DNA of 64,000 nucleotides from Cordylochernes scorpioides (taxonomy: Eukaryota; Arthropoda; Arachnida; Pseudoscorpiones; Chernetidae), in the NCBI GenBank assembly GCA_030710605.1, contig CP092872.1, forward strand, positions 91,832,127 through 91,896,126, written 5' to 3'. Positions 53,056 to 61,564 of this stretch are shown one piece after another (position 1 is the stretch's first letter; each line of letters begins with the position of its first letter). Below the pieces are notes generated by a model. It had not been told where the DNA came from. It ran no database searches and saw only the letters and a list, made by a program, of their open reading frames with translations. Made by a program: the position numbers and the translations under genes.

Positions 53056-53745
53056 ATATTGTATAACAAAGTATTTATTAATATTATTATTTTTATTAAC
53101 AGAGTGGTCATTTTTATGTTTATATTTTGCTTCTCTGTAAATTCCCCTCGTGGCTTATCTTTTGTTTACTATTCATAGTTTGTCCTTCCCTGAAATAAAT
53201 TGTTGTCTCCTCCTGAAGTTTTTGTCTTCCCTAATTTTCCACGTGGCATTTTGGTGGAGATGCTGGGTAAGTTAGGGAAGACAAACTGAAGACTGCCGAG
53301 AAGCCCTTGAAGCCATGGGTGCTGTGATCTACATTTTCGGAGACTGACTCCAGGATTCCACCGCCGTGCTAAAGCCAAGACTTCCCTCGAAGATGACGAT
53401 GTCCTTATAGACGATACGACGACAAAGCCGCTCTTCACGCCGCAAGAAAAAGGACGCAAAGGTACTAGGGACAAAGTTCCAAGACTTCGATGGAATCCAT
53501 GTCAGTATCTTCAATAATTGCTAGTTGTGGGTCACAGCTTCCATAGGGAAGAAGCGATGTAACAAAATATTTTTATTTTTATTATTTATTAACAGAGTGG
53601 TCATTTTTATGTTTATATTTTACTACTCTGTAAAATTCCCTCATGGCTTATCTTTTGTTTACCATTCATAGTTTGTCCTTGCCTGAAATAAATTGTTGTC
53701 TCCTCCTGAAGTTTTTGTCTTCCCTAATTTTCCACGTGGCAATAT
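53056..53745 (+). mobile_element. Miniature LTR retrotransposon (TRIM-like) with ATAT duplication
   Basis: LTRs 53060-53248 and 53558-53741 both begin TGTA and end CCACGTGGCA. The internal region is 309 bp. ATAT flanks both sides. A primer-binding site follows the left LTR and a purine-rich AGGGAAGAAG precedes the right LTR. There is no long reading frame, so it depends on enzymes from elsewhere. The related solo LTR at 55789 and degenerate copies at 41597 and 49345 show a family. Confidence 0.85.
53251..53266 (+). other. Primer-binding site complementary to tRNA-Ala
   Basis: TGGTGGAGATGCTGGG starts three bases after the left LTR. It complements a tRNA 3' end of CATCTCCACCA. The acceptor sequence CATCTCC pairs with GGGGATG only with the G3:U70 wobble, the identity feature of tRNA-Ala. 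Identification of the tRNA is from general knowledge of tRNA-Ala ends. Confidence 0.7.
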
Positions 53746-53749
53746 TGTA

Positions 53750-54785
53750 TTGTTGTACATATCTACGCCTATTAGCTAAGTGTTAATACTATATGTAATT
53801 AATTTTACGTTTTGTGACGTCTGAATAAATAATTTATTCTTGATTTGTGATATAGAGGATTCATTTATTGAAAAGATATTGACTCGAAAGCTAATAAATT
53901 TTATATTAAAAGTCTCTTAAAGGTTTCTTAAAGAATGTATATGGAGTTTTACTTTTATATGGATACTCGTAATGATGCTTATATTGTGAAAATTGTGTCT
54001 AAAATGCTATATAGACCATTTTAAAACACAAGAATCCAGTAATAAAAGTGCAATCTAAGCCTTCTCTCCAACTAATGCTAGAAACTGCTATAATGGCAAG
54101 TTTCAAGAACAATCCTGTTAGGCCTAAAGGATCTTTATAACGATCAGACGAAAATTTCAAAGTTTTTTTTTTTTTAAAGATCGTCTGCACAAGAAAGTCC
54201 TTAAGCCAATTATCGTGCGGGACATTGATGGGACTGGACCAATTATCGTCTGCCCAATAATAAGCAGAAATGGCCAACCCTCAGGCTTCAGACGAACTTA
54301 ACCGTAATCGAAAATCTGCTTCGTTTCTGGCATCGTTTGGTTAATAATGCCATTGTTTGAATAATACATATTTGGCAATGTTCCATAGTCAAATATATTT
54401 TTAAAATTTATTTTTCTTTATACATATGCTGTGTTAAATTTATGGTTTGTTTCCTTTTTCTAAATAATGTTATTTTAAAAATAAATATTTTGTATATCGG
54501 TATTTTTATAATTAATTATAATATATGAGATTAATAATATATTTATATTTATTTGTTATTCCATATATATTAGTAAAATAAATATTAGAATAGAATGTGT
54601 GACAAAAGTGCATCTCTTTTTGGAAATAATGTATAAAAATGAAGAATTCGTTTTTTTATATTTGTTGTGTGATCTTTTAAGCTTCGATGAATGAATACGA
54701 TATATCACCAGATTTAGAAAATTAAAACCGAAACCAACAATCTGTCTACCATGACTCTTTCAGAAGATGATCATCAGAAAGCAGC
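53750..54785. other. Unassigned stretch
   Basis: AT-rich. The 54000-54280 part is less biased and has a 92-codon minus-strand ORF without recognised motifs. No repeat match found. Confidence 0.4.
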
Positions 54786-54789
54786 ATTG

Positions 54790-55062
54790 GGGCCATTGGA
54801 TAAGTGGTATACACCGCTTCGACAGCTCAAGATCAAATCACGCATTAAGAACTTTTTTTTTTCTGAAGAAAAATTGCTCCAATGGTTCCCCAGATTCATG
54901 AAGAAGTTCAACACCATCAGTAAGTGTAAGTAATCAAATGGAAAGTAATCAAGTGAAAGTAATCAAAGTATTTTATACATGTGTAGACATGTGGTGCGCT
55001 TACAGTAAAAGGCAGTCGCTAACTACCCACCATGATTATCATGGCCTGTACCACGTGTATAC
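54790..55062 (+). mobile_element. SINE copy, degraded head, well-kept body
   Basis: The body TTGCTCCAATGG, GTAAGTAATCAAATGG, ATGTGTAGACATGTGGTGCG and CTTACAGTAAAAGGCAGTCG matches 18495-18660. The tRNA-like head keeps GCTTCGACAGCT but has lost the B-box. Its GGCAGTCGCTAAC is closer to the first 54-bp satellite unit than the 18409 copy is. Confidence 0.75.
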
Positions 55063-55067
55063 GGTCC

Positions 55068-55295
55068 ACAGATGATGGACGGTTTTAACCGGACGTCGTC
55101 ATTACACTTAGTTTTGCAAAAATGTACAAAGCATTAATATATCTTTGATTCTAATGGGCGGCGTCGTTTAGTTAATTAGTCATCAATCCTTCCTGTAGAA
55201 AGACACATCGAACGTCTGAGATATCCGATATAAAAAAATATTTCTACAAGAAGCCTAACTTTGGGAGGATGATTATTTCATTAATGATACTATGG
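55068..55295 (+). repeat. Segment homologous to 57066-57485, without MITE
   Basis: GGTTTTAACCGGACGTCGTC, TAGTTTTGCAAAAATG, CTAATGGGCGGCGTCGTTTA and CACATCGAACGTCTGAGATA match 57066-57485 in order. The counterpart contains a family C MITE at the point after TTAAGTTTTG. Confidence 0.75.
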
Positions 55296-55299
55296 ATTT

Positions 55300-55465
55300 G
55301 TACCACCACCAGAAAGAAGCATAGGCATCACAGAAAATACAAAGGACAGTGAAAGGAGAGACCCGTAAAGACATAATTTAATTTCGAATATCCCTGATGA
55401 GCCTGTATATTGTTCACGGCAATTATTTGAACTTAATAAAGAAACTTACTCAATACTTCTGCTGT
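55300..55465. other. Unassigned spacer
   Basis: CCCTGATGAGCC at 55393 is not followed by a GAAA block, so no ribozyme is called. AATAAAGAAACTT at 55436 resembles a retroelement tail. Confidence 0.35.
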
Positions 55466-55467
55466 CC

Positions 55468-55745
55468 TAAAGGTTTATGTCTATAGTTTGCTTGAATACT
55501 ATTAAAGGATTTTATCTATCATTGCAGCATATATAATAAGAATGATCCAATACAGTATTAGAGCTCTAAGAAGCGTTCTGGTGGATTAAATGGGCGAAAC
55601 CGCTGGGAGGGTTCACCACTGATGAACCAAGCACCCCCAATATATTTTCATCTCAATAAGGATATTAGAAGTGTTTTTAGTGTTTTAAATAAAAAAAGAA
55701 ACATTATTGCATTATAATGCTTCCATTTCTTATGTATAGATAGCA
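55468..55745. mobile_element. Family B MITE, diverged copy
   Basis: CTCTAAGAAGCGTTCTGGTGG, GGGCGAAACCGCTGGGAGGG and GATGAACCAAGCACCCCC follow the order of 1090-1475. It ends near ATAGATAGCACG. Confidence 0.65.
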
Positions 55746-55784
55746 CGTTATCGCCTTGTAAATAAACTTATTGTAAATATCCTG

Positions 55785-56006
55785 ATATTGTAGCAAAGTA
55801 TTTATTTTATCATTAAGCTTTATTTATTTTATAAAATTATTTATTATTTTATTAACATAGTACCATTTTTATGTTTATATTTTGATATTCTGTAAATTTC
55901 CTTCATTGCCTATCTTTTGTTTATCATTCATAGTTTGTTCTTGCCTTGAATAAATTACTGTGTCATCCAGAGGTTTGTCTTTCCTAATTTTTCCACGTGG
56001 CAATAT
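55785..56006 (+). mobile_element. Solo LTR of the mini-LTR family with ATAT duplication
   Basis: TGTAGCAAAGTATTTATTTT to CCACGTGGCA (55789-56002). The flanks are ATAT on both sides (55785-55788 and 56003-56006). Internal blocks CATTTTTATGTTTATATTTTG and TTATCATTCATAGTTTG match the LTRs at 53060 and 53558. Confidence 0.8.
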
Positions 56007-56009
56007 AGA

Positions 56010-57060
56010 TTCAACTTTTCACTAATATTTAAAGAACCTTTAGTTCAATCATTCCATGTTTCCAGATGTTTAGAAATTTATAACAAAATAAAAAACCCAT
56101 TTAACTCTTCTATGTATTTACCGATAGTACAACAACAACCACCGCCATTTCCAAGGTACAAAATCCTCAGTATGTTAAGATCAAATAATCGACAAAGCAT
56201 AGAACACATTAAAGATTTTTCAAAATGGCGGCAGTCGATGAAATCTCAGTGAAGAAACGGCCATTTGGGAAAATATCCTCCAAGGGGATGAGAGTTGTTT
56301 TCCTCTATAGATCTTTTATAAACTAATAAAAGGCTTCCGAGTTTCTTGTTTTACTTTATATTATTCTCAAAGCTTCCGGGGTTTACAAATCTATAGAAAT
56401 ATATGAATTTTATCATATACTCCTATAGAAGGGTTTGTGAAACAGGAATAAACCAATAAACCCATTCTTAAAACCCGTTTTGTTTATTAGTTTATAGTAC
56501 AAGTAGTTTTCAGAGTATTTTGATTTTCTGAGGATAGATCTGTGTTATATCTATTATCTAAATTTTACGGGGTTTTAACGTAATTTTACAGTAGGATTGG
56601 TGAGACTAACTATAACCGGTGTTAGCATTTTTATAAGTTGTTTTTTCATAGATTAATATATTTATATTTTGACCAGATGACCGGACGACTTTACATGTAT
56701 ATATTTGGTTTTAAATGATATAAATTAGTTAGTTATGAAAGGAAATTAAAAGTATTAATTTTCTTGGAGGTGTTGGTGTTTACTCTGCTCGAATAGGAAA
56801 GTATTAGCTCCTAACACCCGGCTAAATAACCTTGCTGCTGTGTCAAGGATGACAATATAAACACACAGGATATGTAAAAAATCTCAGTTTGACTTCTCTT
56901 TATTTACCTTAGAGTGTATTATGGAAAACGGTAAGTAATATACAGTTAGGATCATCCAACATTCGTCGTTAAAACAGTACGAACACGATTCATTTGCTGG
57001 CCGTCAGCTGGGCTTCTTCTTCCTGATTGGTCCGTCTGCTCACCCGGTTCACAGGTGGTA
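56010..57060. other. Unassigned stretch
   Basis: AT-rich with GC-richer parts at 56770-56830 and 56990-57060, the latter including CTGATTGGTCCGTCTGCTCA. These may be remnants of an LTR, but ends and duplications could not be defined. Confidence 0.35.
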
Positions 57061-57065
57061 GAAGG

Positions 57066-57485
57066 TTTTAGCGGAATGTCGTCGTAACAGTTAAGTTTTG
57101 AAAATAGAGTAATCCATAAATAATTATTTAATTAAAAAGGCATATATTGGATCAAAATATCATTTATTTTATCAATAATTCACACAGATAAGACACACAT
57201 TAAATATGTTATAACACCTTGATAAAGGTTGGCGTTCAGCCAACTGAAATATTGGTAAAATAAATGATATTTTGATCCAATATATGCCTTTTTAATTGAA
57301 AAAGCTTAGTTGAGTAAAAATGCAAAGTATTAATAGCCCTTTGTTTCTAATGGGCGCGTCGTTTAGTTAATTAGTTATCAATCCTATCTGTAGAAAGACA
57401 CATCGAACGTCTGAGATATCCGATATAAAAAAGGATTTCTACAAGAAGCCTAACTTTGGGAAGATGATTATATTATTAATGATAC
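57066..57485 (+). repeat. Segment homologous to 55068-55295, carrying a family C MITE
   Basis: Flanks match the 55068 copy (GCGTCGTTTAGTTAATTAGT, AAAGACACATCGAACGTCTG). The middle, 57096-57300, is a family C palindrome absent from the other copy. Confidence 0.75.
57096..57300. mobile_element. Family C MITE, complete palindrome
   Basis: GGCATATATTGGATCAAAAT at the left, AATATTTTGATCC and CCAATATATGCC at the right, and GGTTGGCGTTCAGCCAAC inside. Outer AAAATAGAGTAATCCATAAA is the family's usual flank-proximal sequence. Confidence 0.75.
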
Positions 57486-57593
57486 AAGGGACTCTAATTT
57501 TGAATAATTAAAACATTGCTGATAGATTTGAATTGAATTGATAAAAATGTATAATTATAATTATAAAGATTTTTTCACAATAAGGTTGTTTTT

Positions 57594-57805
57594 TTATTAG
57601 AAATGTTAGCTTTCAATCAGATATCACTCTTATACAGGCTTAAAGGACAACATTGACCTTATCTAACTTAGATAGACTATTTTGTAAATGAACGCGCGCA
57701 TACATGCAAAACAGTCCAAATTAGAAAAGGTTAGTGTTTCTATTCAAGCCTAGCGCGAAGAGAGTGGTTTTCTCTTGAAAAAAAGCTAGCATTTCTAATA
57801 AAAAT
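57594..57805. mobile_element. Inverted-repeat MITE (GTTAGCTTTCAA / AAGCTAGCATTTC ends)
   Basis: TTTTTATTAGAAATGTTAGC mirrors GCTAGCATTTCTAATAAAAA. The interior is unrelated to the short version at 31895, so the two may be deletion derivatives of a longer element. Confidence 0.6.
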
Positions 57806-57809
57806 GGAA

Positions 57810-58385
57810 GTTATTGGGAGGGAAAATCTTTATAATTATAAAACCGTTGCTCTGAGTTTCTCATATTAATGGTTACTAATGACGATAAATGCTAAAATTC
57901 TCCTTAGAGTTCTCCCTAACCAAAAGAAACTTCCTTTAGCAAGGATTACATAACTTTGGATCTCGATTGTTGGAGCTGCGTGGTCAACAATCCTCTTACA
58001 ACAGAACCCGGATTTGGAAGCTAAGCCTGAAGGTAAAAAATGGATTTAGCATTTTCTTCTATTCCAAGAGACTTATTTCTGAAGTAATAATGTTGAGGAT
58101 TAGGGCTAAACATCTATGAAACTTTTGTGTTTATCTATGGCTTACATATAAACATAAAATTTGCATAATAGATAAGCTCCTCTACTTTTAAAGATGCATA
58201 TAAAGTTTAATATCTTATATAAAGTATAGGAAATCGTATGTAGAAAATCTTGCTTGTATTATAAACAAGTATACAAGCTTGTGTATATGATGCTTATAAA
58301 ATTCAAATGTATATTGAGTAGTGTATATTACTACATATATATATCTAGTAATATATGTAAATATACACTAGATTTCCATATGTAC
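57810..58385. other. Stretch upstream of the candidate gene
   Basis: AT-rich, no repeat match. A possible TATA box, TATAAATAG, is at 58392-58400. Confidence 0.4.
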
Positions 58386-58391
58386 CAAAAT

Positions 58392-58400
58392 TATAAATAG
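58392..58400 (+). promoter_or_regulatory. Candidate TATA box
   Basis: TATAAATAG lies about 160 bases before the first ATG of the two-exon model. No initiator could be fixed with confidence. Confidence 0.3.
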
Positions 58401-58562
58401 TGAAACAGCCTCTAAATGTAGATACAATTCAACGCGACAGTTTGACCATCATGTAAACACAAATAAAGAATTAAAGTTTTATTGAGAGTCCGCCTCAGCC
58501 AAGACAAGGCGAGGTCAAATTCATAAAAATTGAGTAATTTCCTCCCGGTTGTACGACCGCCA

Positions 58563-58667
58563 ATGGACACCGACAAACGGGCCGGAAAACAGCAAATCAT
58601 CTCTTCCTCTCGGGTATATTACACCCTCTTGGACCTTGTCCGCGTCTTCGGCGCTAGCCTCTCTCAG
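58563..58667 (+). CDS. Candidate first exon of a repetitive-protein gene
   Basis: 35 codons from the first ATG after an in-frame stop at 58524-58526. Codon third positions are mostly C or G, unlike the AT-rich surroundings. The exon ends CAG followed by GTGAG, a consensus donor, in phase 0. Reading on without splicing meets TGA at 58734. With a 50-nt intron (58668-58717, ending CACCTGTAG) the frame joins the ATG-containing frame of the 21-bp array. The peptide starts MDTDKRAGKQQ and has a hydrophobic stretch near VYYTLLDLVRVFG. No family is recognised. The splice is a prediction. Confidence 0.4.
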
Positions 58668-58717
58668 GTGAGATCCAAATTGCCATGTCCTTTGTGTAAC
58701 TTAATTGACACCTGTAG

Positions 58718-60268
58718 AAGAACCATAAATGTCTGAAAGCTCGCCATAAATATAGTGATAAAGGGGGCATGTCCCCCAGCCAAGAAGGCAAGTCCCCCAG
58801 CCAAGAAGGCAAGTCCCCCAGCCAAGAAGGCAAGTTCCCCAGCCAAGAAGACAAGTCCCCCAGCCAAGAAGGCAAGTTCCCCAGCCAAGAAGGCAAGTTC
58901 CCCAGCCAAGAAGGCAAGTTCCCCAGCAAAGAAGGCAAGTTCCCCAGCCAAGAAGACAAGTCCCCCAGCCAAGAAGGCAAGTTCCCCAGCCAAGAAGACA
59001 AGTCCCCCAGCCAAGAAGACAAGTTCCCCAGCCAAGAAGACAAGTTCCCCAGCCAAGAAGACAAGTCCCCCAGCCAAGAAGGCAAGTTCCCCAGCCAAGA
59101 AGGCAAGTTCCCCAGCCAAGAAGGCAAGTTCCCCAGCCAAGAAGGCAAGTTCCCCAGCCAAGAAGACAAGTCCCCCAGCCAAGAAGGCAAGTTCCCCAGC
59201 AAAGAAGGCAAGTTCCCCAGCCAAGAAGGCAAGTCCCCCAGTCAAGAAGGCAAGTTCCCCAGCCAAGAAGGCAAGTCCCCCAGCCAAGAAGGCAAGTCCC
59301 CCAGCCAAGAAGGCAAGTCCCCCAGTCAAGAAGGCAAGTCCCCCAGCCAAGAAGGCAAGTTCCCCAGCCAAGAAGGAAAGTCCCCCAGCCAAGAAGGCAA
59401 GTTCCCCAGTCAAGAAGGCAAGTCCCCCAGTCAAGAAGGCAAGTTCCCCAGCCAAGAAGGCAAGTCCCCCAGTCAAGAAGGCAAGTCCCCCAGTCAAGAA
59501 GGCAAGTTCCCCAGCCAAGAAGGCAAGTCCCCCAGCCAAGAAGGCAAGTCCCCCAGTCAAGAAGGCAAGTCCCCCAGCCAAGAAGGCAAGTCCCCCAGCC
59601 AAGAAGGCAAGTCCCCCAGCCAAGAAGGCAAGTCCCCCAGTCAAGAAGGCAAGTCCCCCAGCCAAGAAGGCAAGTCCCCCAGCCAAGAAGGCAAGTCCCC
59701 CAGCCAAGAAGGCAAGTCCCCCAGTCAAGAAGGCAAGTTCCCCAGCCAAGAAGGCAAGTTCCCCAGCCAAGAAGGCAAGTTCCCCAGTCAAGAAGGCAAG
59801 TCCCCCAGTCAAGAAGGCAAGTCCCCCAGCCAAGAAGGCAAGTCCCCCAGCCAAGAAGGCAAGTCCCCCAGTCAAGAAGGCAAGTCCCCCAGCCAAGAAG
59901 GCAAGTCCCCCAGCCAAGAAGGAAAGTCCCCCAGCCAAGAAGGAAAGTCCCCCAGCCAAGAAGGCAAGTCCCCCAGTCAAGAAGGAAAGTCCCCCAGCCA
60001 AGAAGGCGAGACCCCCAGCCAAGAAGGAAAGACTTTCAACCAAGAAGACAAGTCCCCCAGCCAAGAAGGCAAGACCCCCAGCCAAGAAGACAAGTCCCCC
60101 AGCCAAGAAGGCAAGACCCCCAGCCAAGAAGGCAAGACCCCCAGCCAAGAAGGAAAGTCCCCAGCCAAGAAGGCGAGACCCCCAGCCAAGAAGGTAAGAC
60201 CCCCAGCCAAGAAGGAAAGACTTTCAACCAAGAAGATAAGACTTACAGCCGAGACAATATCAAGATAA
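58718..60268 (+). CDS. Candidate second exon encoding heptad KSPSQEG repeats
   Basis: In the spliced frame the exon reads KNHKCLKARHKYSDKGG and then enters MSPSQEGK, continuing as about 65 copies of a seven-residue unit S-P-S-Q-E-G-K (with F for the first S, or D for G, in some). Near 60150 one C is missing from a repeat, so the frame changes to a PPAKKAR pattern and ends at 60266-60268. The common C/T difference (AGC/AGT) is silent in this frame but changes the protein in the other plus frame and creates a stop in one minus frame. This is weak support for coding. The predicted protein would be hydrophilic and disordered. It may equally be a non-coding minisatellite with open frames by periodicity. 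Confidence 0.35.
   Translation, partial: KNHKCLKARHKYSDKGGMSPSQEGKSPSQEGKSPSQEGKFPSQEDKSPSQEGKFPSQEGKFPSQEGKFPSKEGKFPSQEDKSPSQEGKFPSQEDKSPSQEDKFPSQEDKFPSQEDKSPSQEGKFPSQEGKFPSQEGKFPSQEGKFPSQEDKSPSQEGKFPSKEGKFPSQEGKSPSQEGKFPSQEGKSPSQEGKSPSQEGKSPSQEGKSPSQEGKFPSQEGKSPSQEGKFPSQEGKSPSQEGKFPSQEGKSPSQEGKSPSQEGKFPSQEGKSPSQEGKSPSQEGKSPSQEGKSPSQEGKSPSQEGKSPSQEGKSPSQEGKSPSQEGKSPSQEGKSPSQEGKFPSQEGKFPSQEGKFPSQEGKSPSQEGKSPSQEGKSPSQEGKSPSQEGKSPSQEGKSPSQEGKSPSQEGKSPSQEGKSPSQEGKSPSQEGETPSQEGKTFNQEDKSPSQEGKTPSQEDKSPSQEGKTPSQEGKTPSQEGKSPAKKARPPAKKVRPPAKKERLSTKKIRLTAETISR
58768..60240 (+). repeat. 21-bp minisatellite, about 70 units
   Basis: The unit CCCCCAGCCAAGAAGGCAAGT repeats with three common variable positions (C/T after CCCAG, G/A in AAGRCAAG, C/T in GTYCCCC). 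Because 21 is divisible by three, several frames stay open on both strands. Toward 60000-60240 units become more variable (GACCCCCAGCC, GACTTTCAACC), the usual pattern at an array edge. Confidence 0.95.
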
Positions 60269-60269
60269 G

Positions 60270-60570
60270 CAAGCTTATAATAATCATTTTCAACAAATAG
60301 CCTATAAATAACCTTTAGGACAATTTCCCGCTCACAGAATTATAAAACAAACACAGTGTATAAGAGAATATAACGGCCAAATATAGAGTTATATGTTTCA
60401 AATGCAATACACCTCGACATTTTGCTAGACACTGTCGAACATACATTTTTAAAAATGATATATAATCTTTAAAGACAAGGAAACCAGATTTTTACGCCTA
60501 CGTCGTTAGCCTTTTGTTAAGTAAAAATAAATTGTATATTTGACCAATTCTGGAATTTAAAAATATTCGC
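60270..60570. other. AT-rich spacer
   Basis: No recognised feature after the minisatellite. Confidence 0.4.
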
Positions 60571-60574
60571 GGTT

Positions 60575-60645
60575 AGTTGATATTTTTTCCTACAGATGGC
60601 GCAGGCAATCAGAAGCTTTTAATTGCACGATAAGGAAATGTCTTT
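60575..60645. repeat. Fragment related to 7141-7208
   Basis: TAGTTGATATTTTTTCCTACA, GATGGCGCAGGCAATCAG and TTTTAATTGCACGATAAGGA match in order. Confidence 0.45.
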
Positions 60646-60679
60646 TTCTTAATCTATCAACCTGATCGCAGTACAATTA

Positions 60680-60885
60680 CCGTGCACTTGTTCATCTCTT
60701 CAGTAAAAAGCTTAACTAATGATGATAAAGACCAGCACCTGTTTTGGCAAATAGAGGTTGGTTTTATGTCTGAATTTGACAAAACTGATGTTTATCATCA
60801 CTATTAAAGTTTTCACTTAGGTGAAGAACAAGTGCATCGTTTTAATGCATAATTGAAAGGAAGTGTGTCTCTTTTGGTACTCACA
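60680..60885. mobile_element. Family F element lacking the ribozyme core
   Basis: CGTGCACTTGTTCATCTCTTC and GTGAAGAACAAGTGCATCG are inverted ends; AATGATGATAAAG and TTTATCATCACTATT are inner arms. The centre has GGTTGGTTTTATGTCTGAAT, the sequence that follows the ribozyme in active-looking copies. It ends with AAAGGAAGTGTGTCTCTTTT. Confidence 0.6.
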
Positions 60886-60911
60886 AACACGCATATACAT
60901 TTTAAAATAAT

Positions 60912-61130
60912 AAGGCATATATTGAATCAAAATATCATTTATTTTACCAATAGTTCAGTTGGCTGAACGCCAACCTTTATCAAGGTATTATAACCTATTA
61001 ATGTATTATAATACCTTGAAAAAGGCTGGCGTTCAGCCAACTAAAATATCAGTAAAATAAATGATATTTCGATCCAATATATGCCCTTTTATTTAAATAT
61101 TTATTTATGGATTGCTATATTTTCAAAACG
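60912..61130. mobile_element. Family C MITE, complete palindrome
   Basis: GGCATATATTGAATCAAAAT, CAGTTGGCTGAACGCCAACC, then GGCTGGCGTTCAGCCAACTA and ATCCAATATATGCCC mirror each other around 61000. Confidence 0.75.
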
Positions 61131-61189
61131 CATATATATATATATATGAAAAACAATAGAAAAAAAAATAAAAAATAAGTAGAGGATCT

Positions 61190-61251
61190 AGTGGAACAGA
61201 AATCAACTAAACATTGATTTAGCCTGTTCCCTGATATTTGGCCAACCCAAT
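61190..61251. mobile_element. Family A fragment
   Basis: ATCTAGTGGAACAGAAATCA to GATATTTGGCCAACCCAATT equals 2018-2073. Confidence 0.65.
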
Positions 61252-61275
61252 TGATATATATATATCAATAAAACT

Positions 61276-61372
61276 TTAACAATAATTTTTGGCAATGTCT
61301 TTCTTTTCACATTTATATCATCGAAAGAAAATCTATATCTCTAAAAAAACTCATTGCCAAAAATTATTGTTA
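61276..61372. repeat. Inverted repeat (TAACAATAATTTTTGGCAATG)
   Basis: The 20-bp arms TAACAATAATTTTTGGCAAT and its complement face each other across about 55 bp. Probably a MITE end pair. Confidence 0.6.
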
Positions 61373-61439
61373 CAAATATTTTTAGATAGATTGCAATTAA
61401 ATTTATAAACATAATATTTAGAGATACACCTATATCAAC

Positions 61440-61560
61440 AACAAACAACAAAAAGGCTTTTATTAGGGCTCATTGCCCTATATGGATTCGCCATACAACA
61501 ACAAAATAATACAGCAATTTTTCTCCCTTTCCACATGTCACGTGAACCTTTGTTTGAAAA
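61440..61560 (-). mobile_element. Possible LINE 3' end with two adjacent hairpins
   Basis: TAGGGC-TCATT-GCCCTA and TATGG-ATTCG-CCATA are two perfect small hairpins at 61465-61495. On the minus strand AATAAAAGCC and a T-rich tail follow. The structure suggests a LINE 3' UTR of another family; there is no coding support. Confidence 0.3.
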
Positions 61561-61564
61561 ATGA

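Noticed and set aside
58755..60197. PPAKKAS frame of the 21-bp array, reminiscent of histone H1 tails
   Set aside because: It starts at GTG with no upstream exon in frame, and every frequent repeat variant changes the protein. The SPSQEGK frame fits splicing better.
58654..60231. Long minus-strand ORFs over the 21-bp array (FLAGGLA and PSWLGNL patterns)
   Set aside because: They are forced by a period divisible by three. The PSWLGN frame is interrupted wherever the C/T variant occurs, and none has a supported start or splice context.
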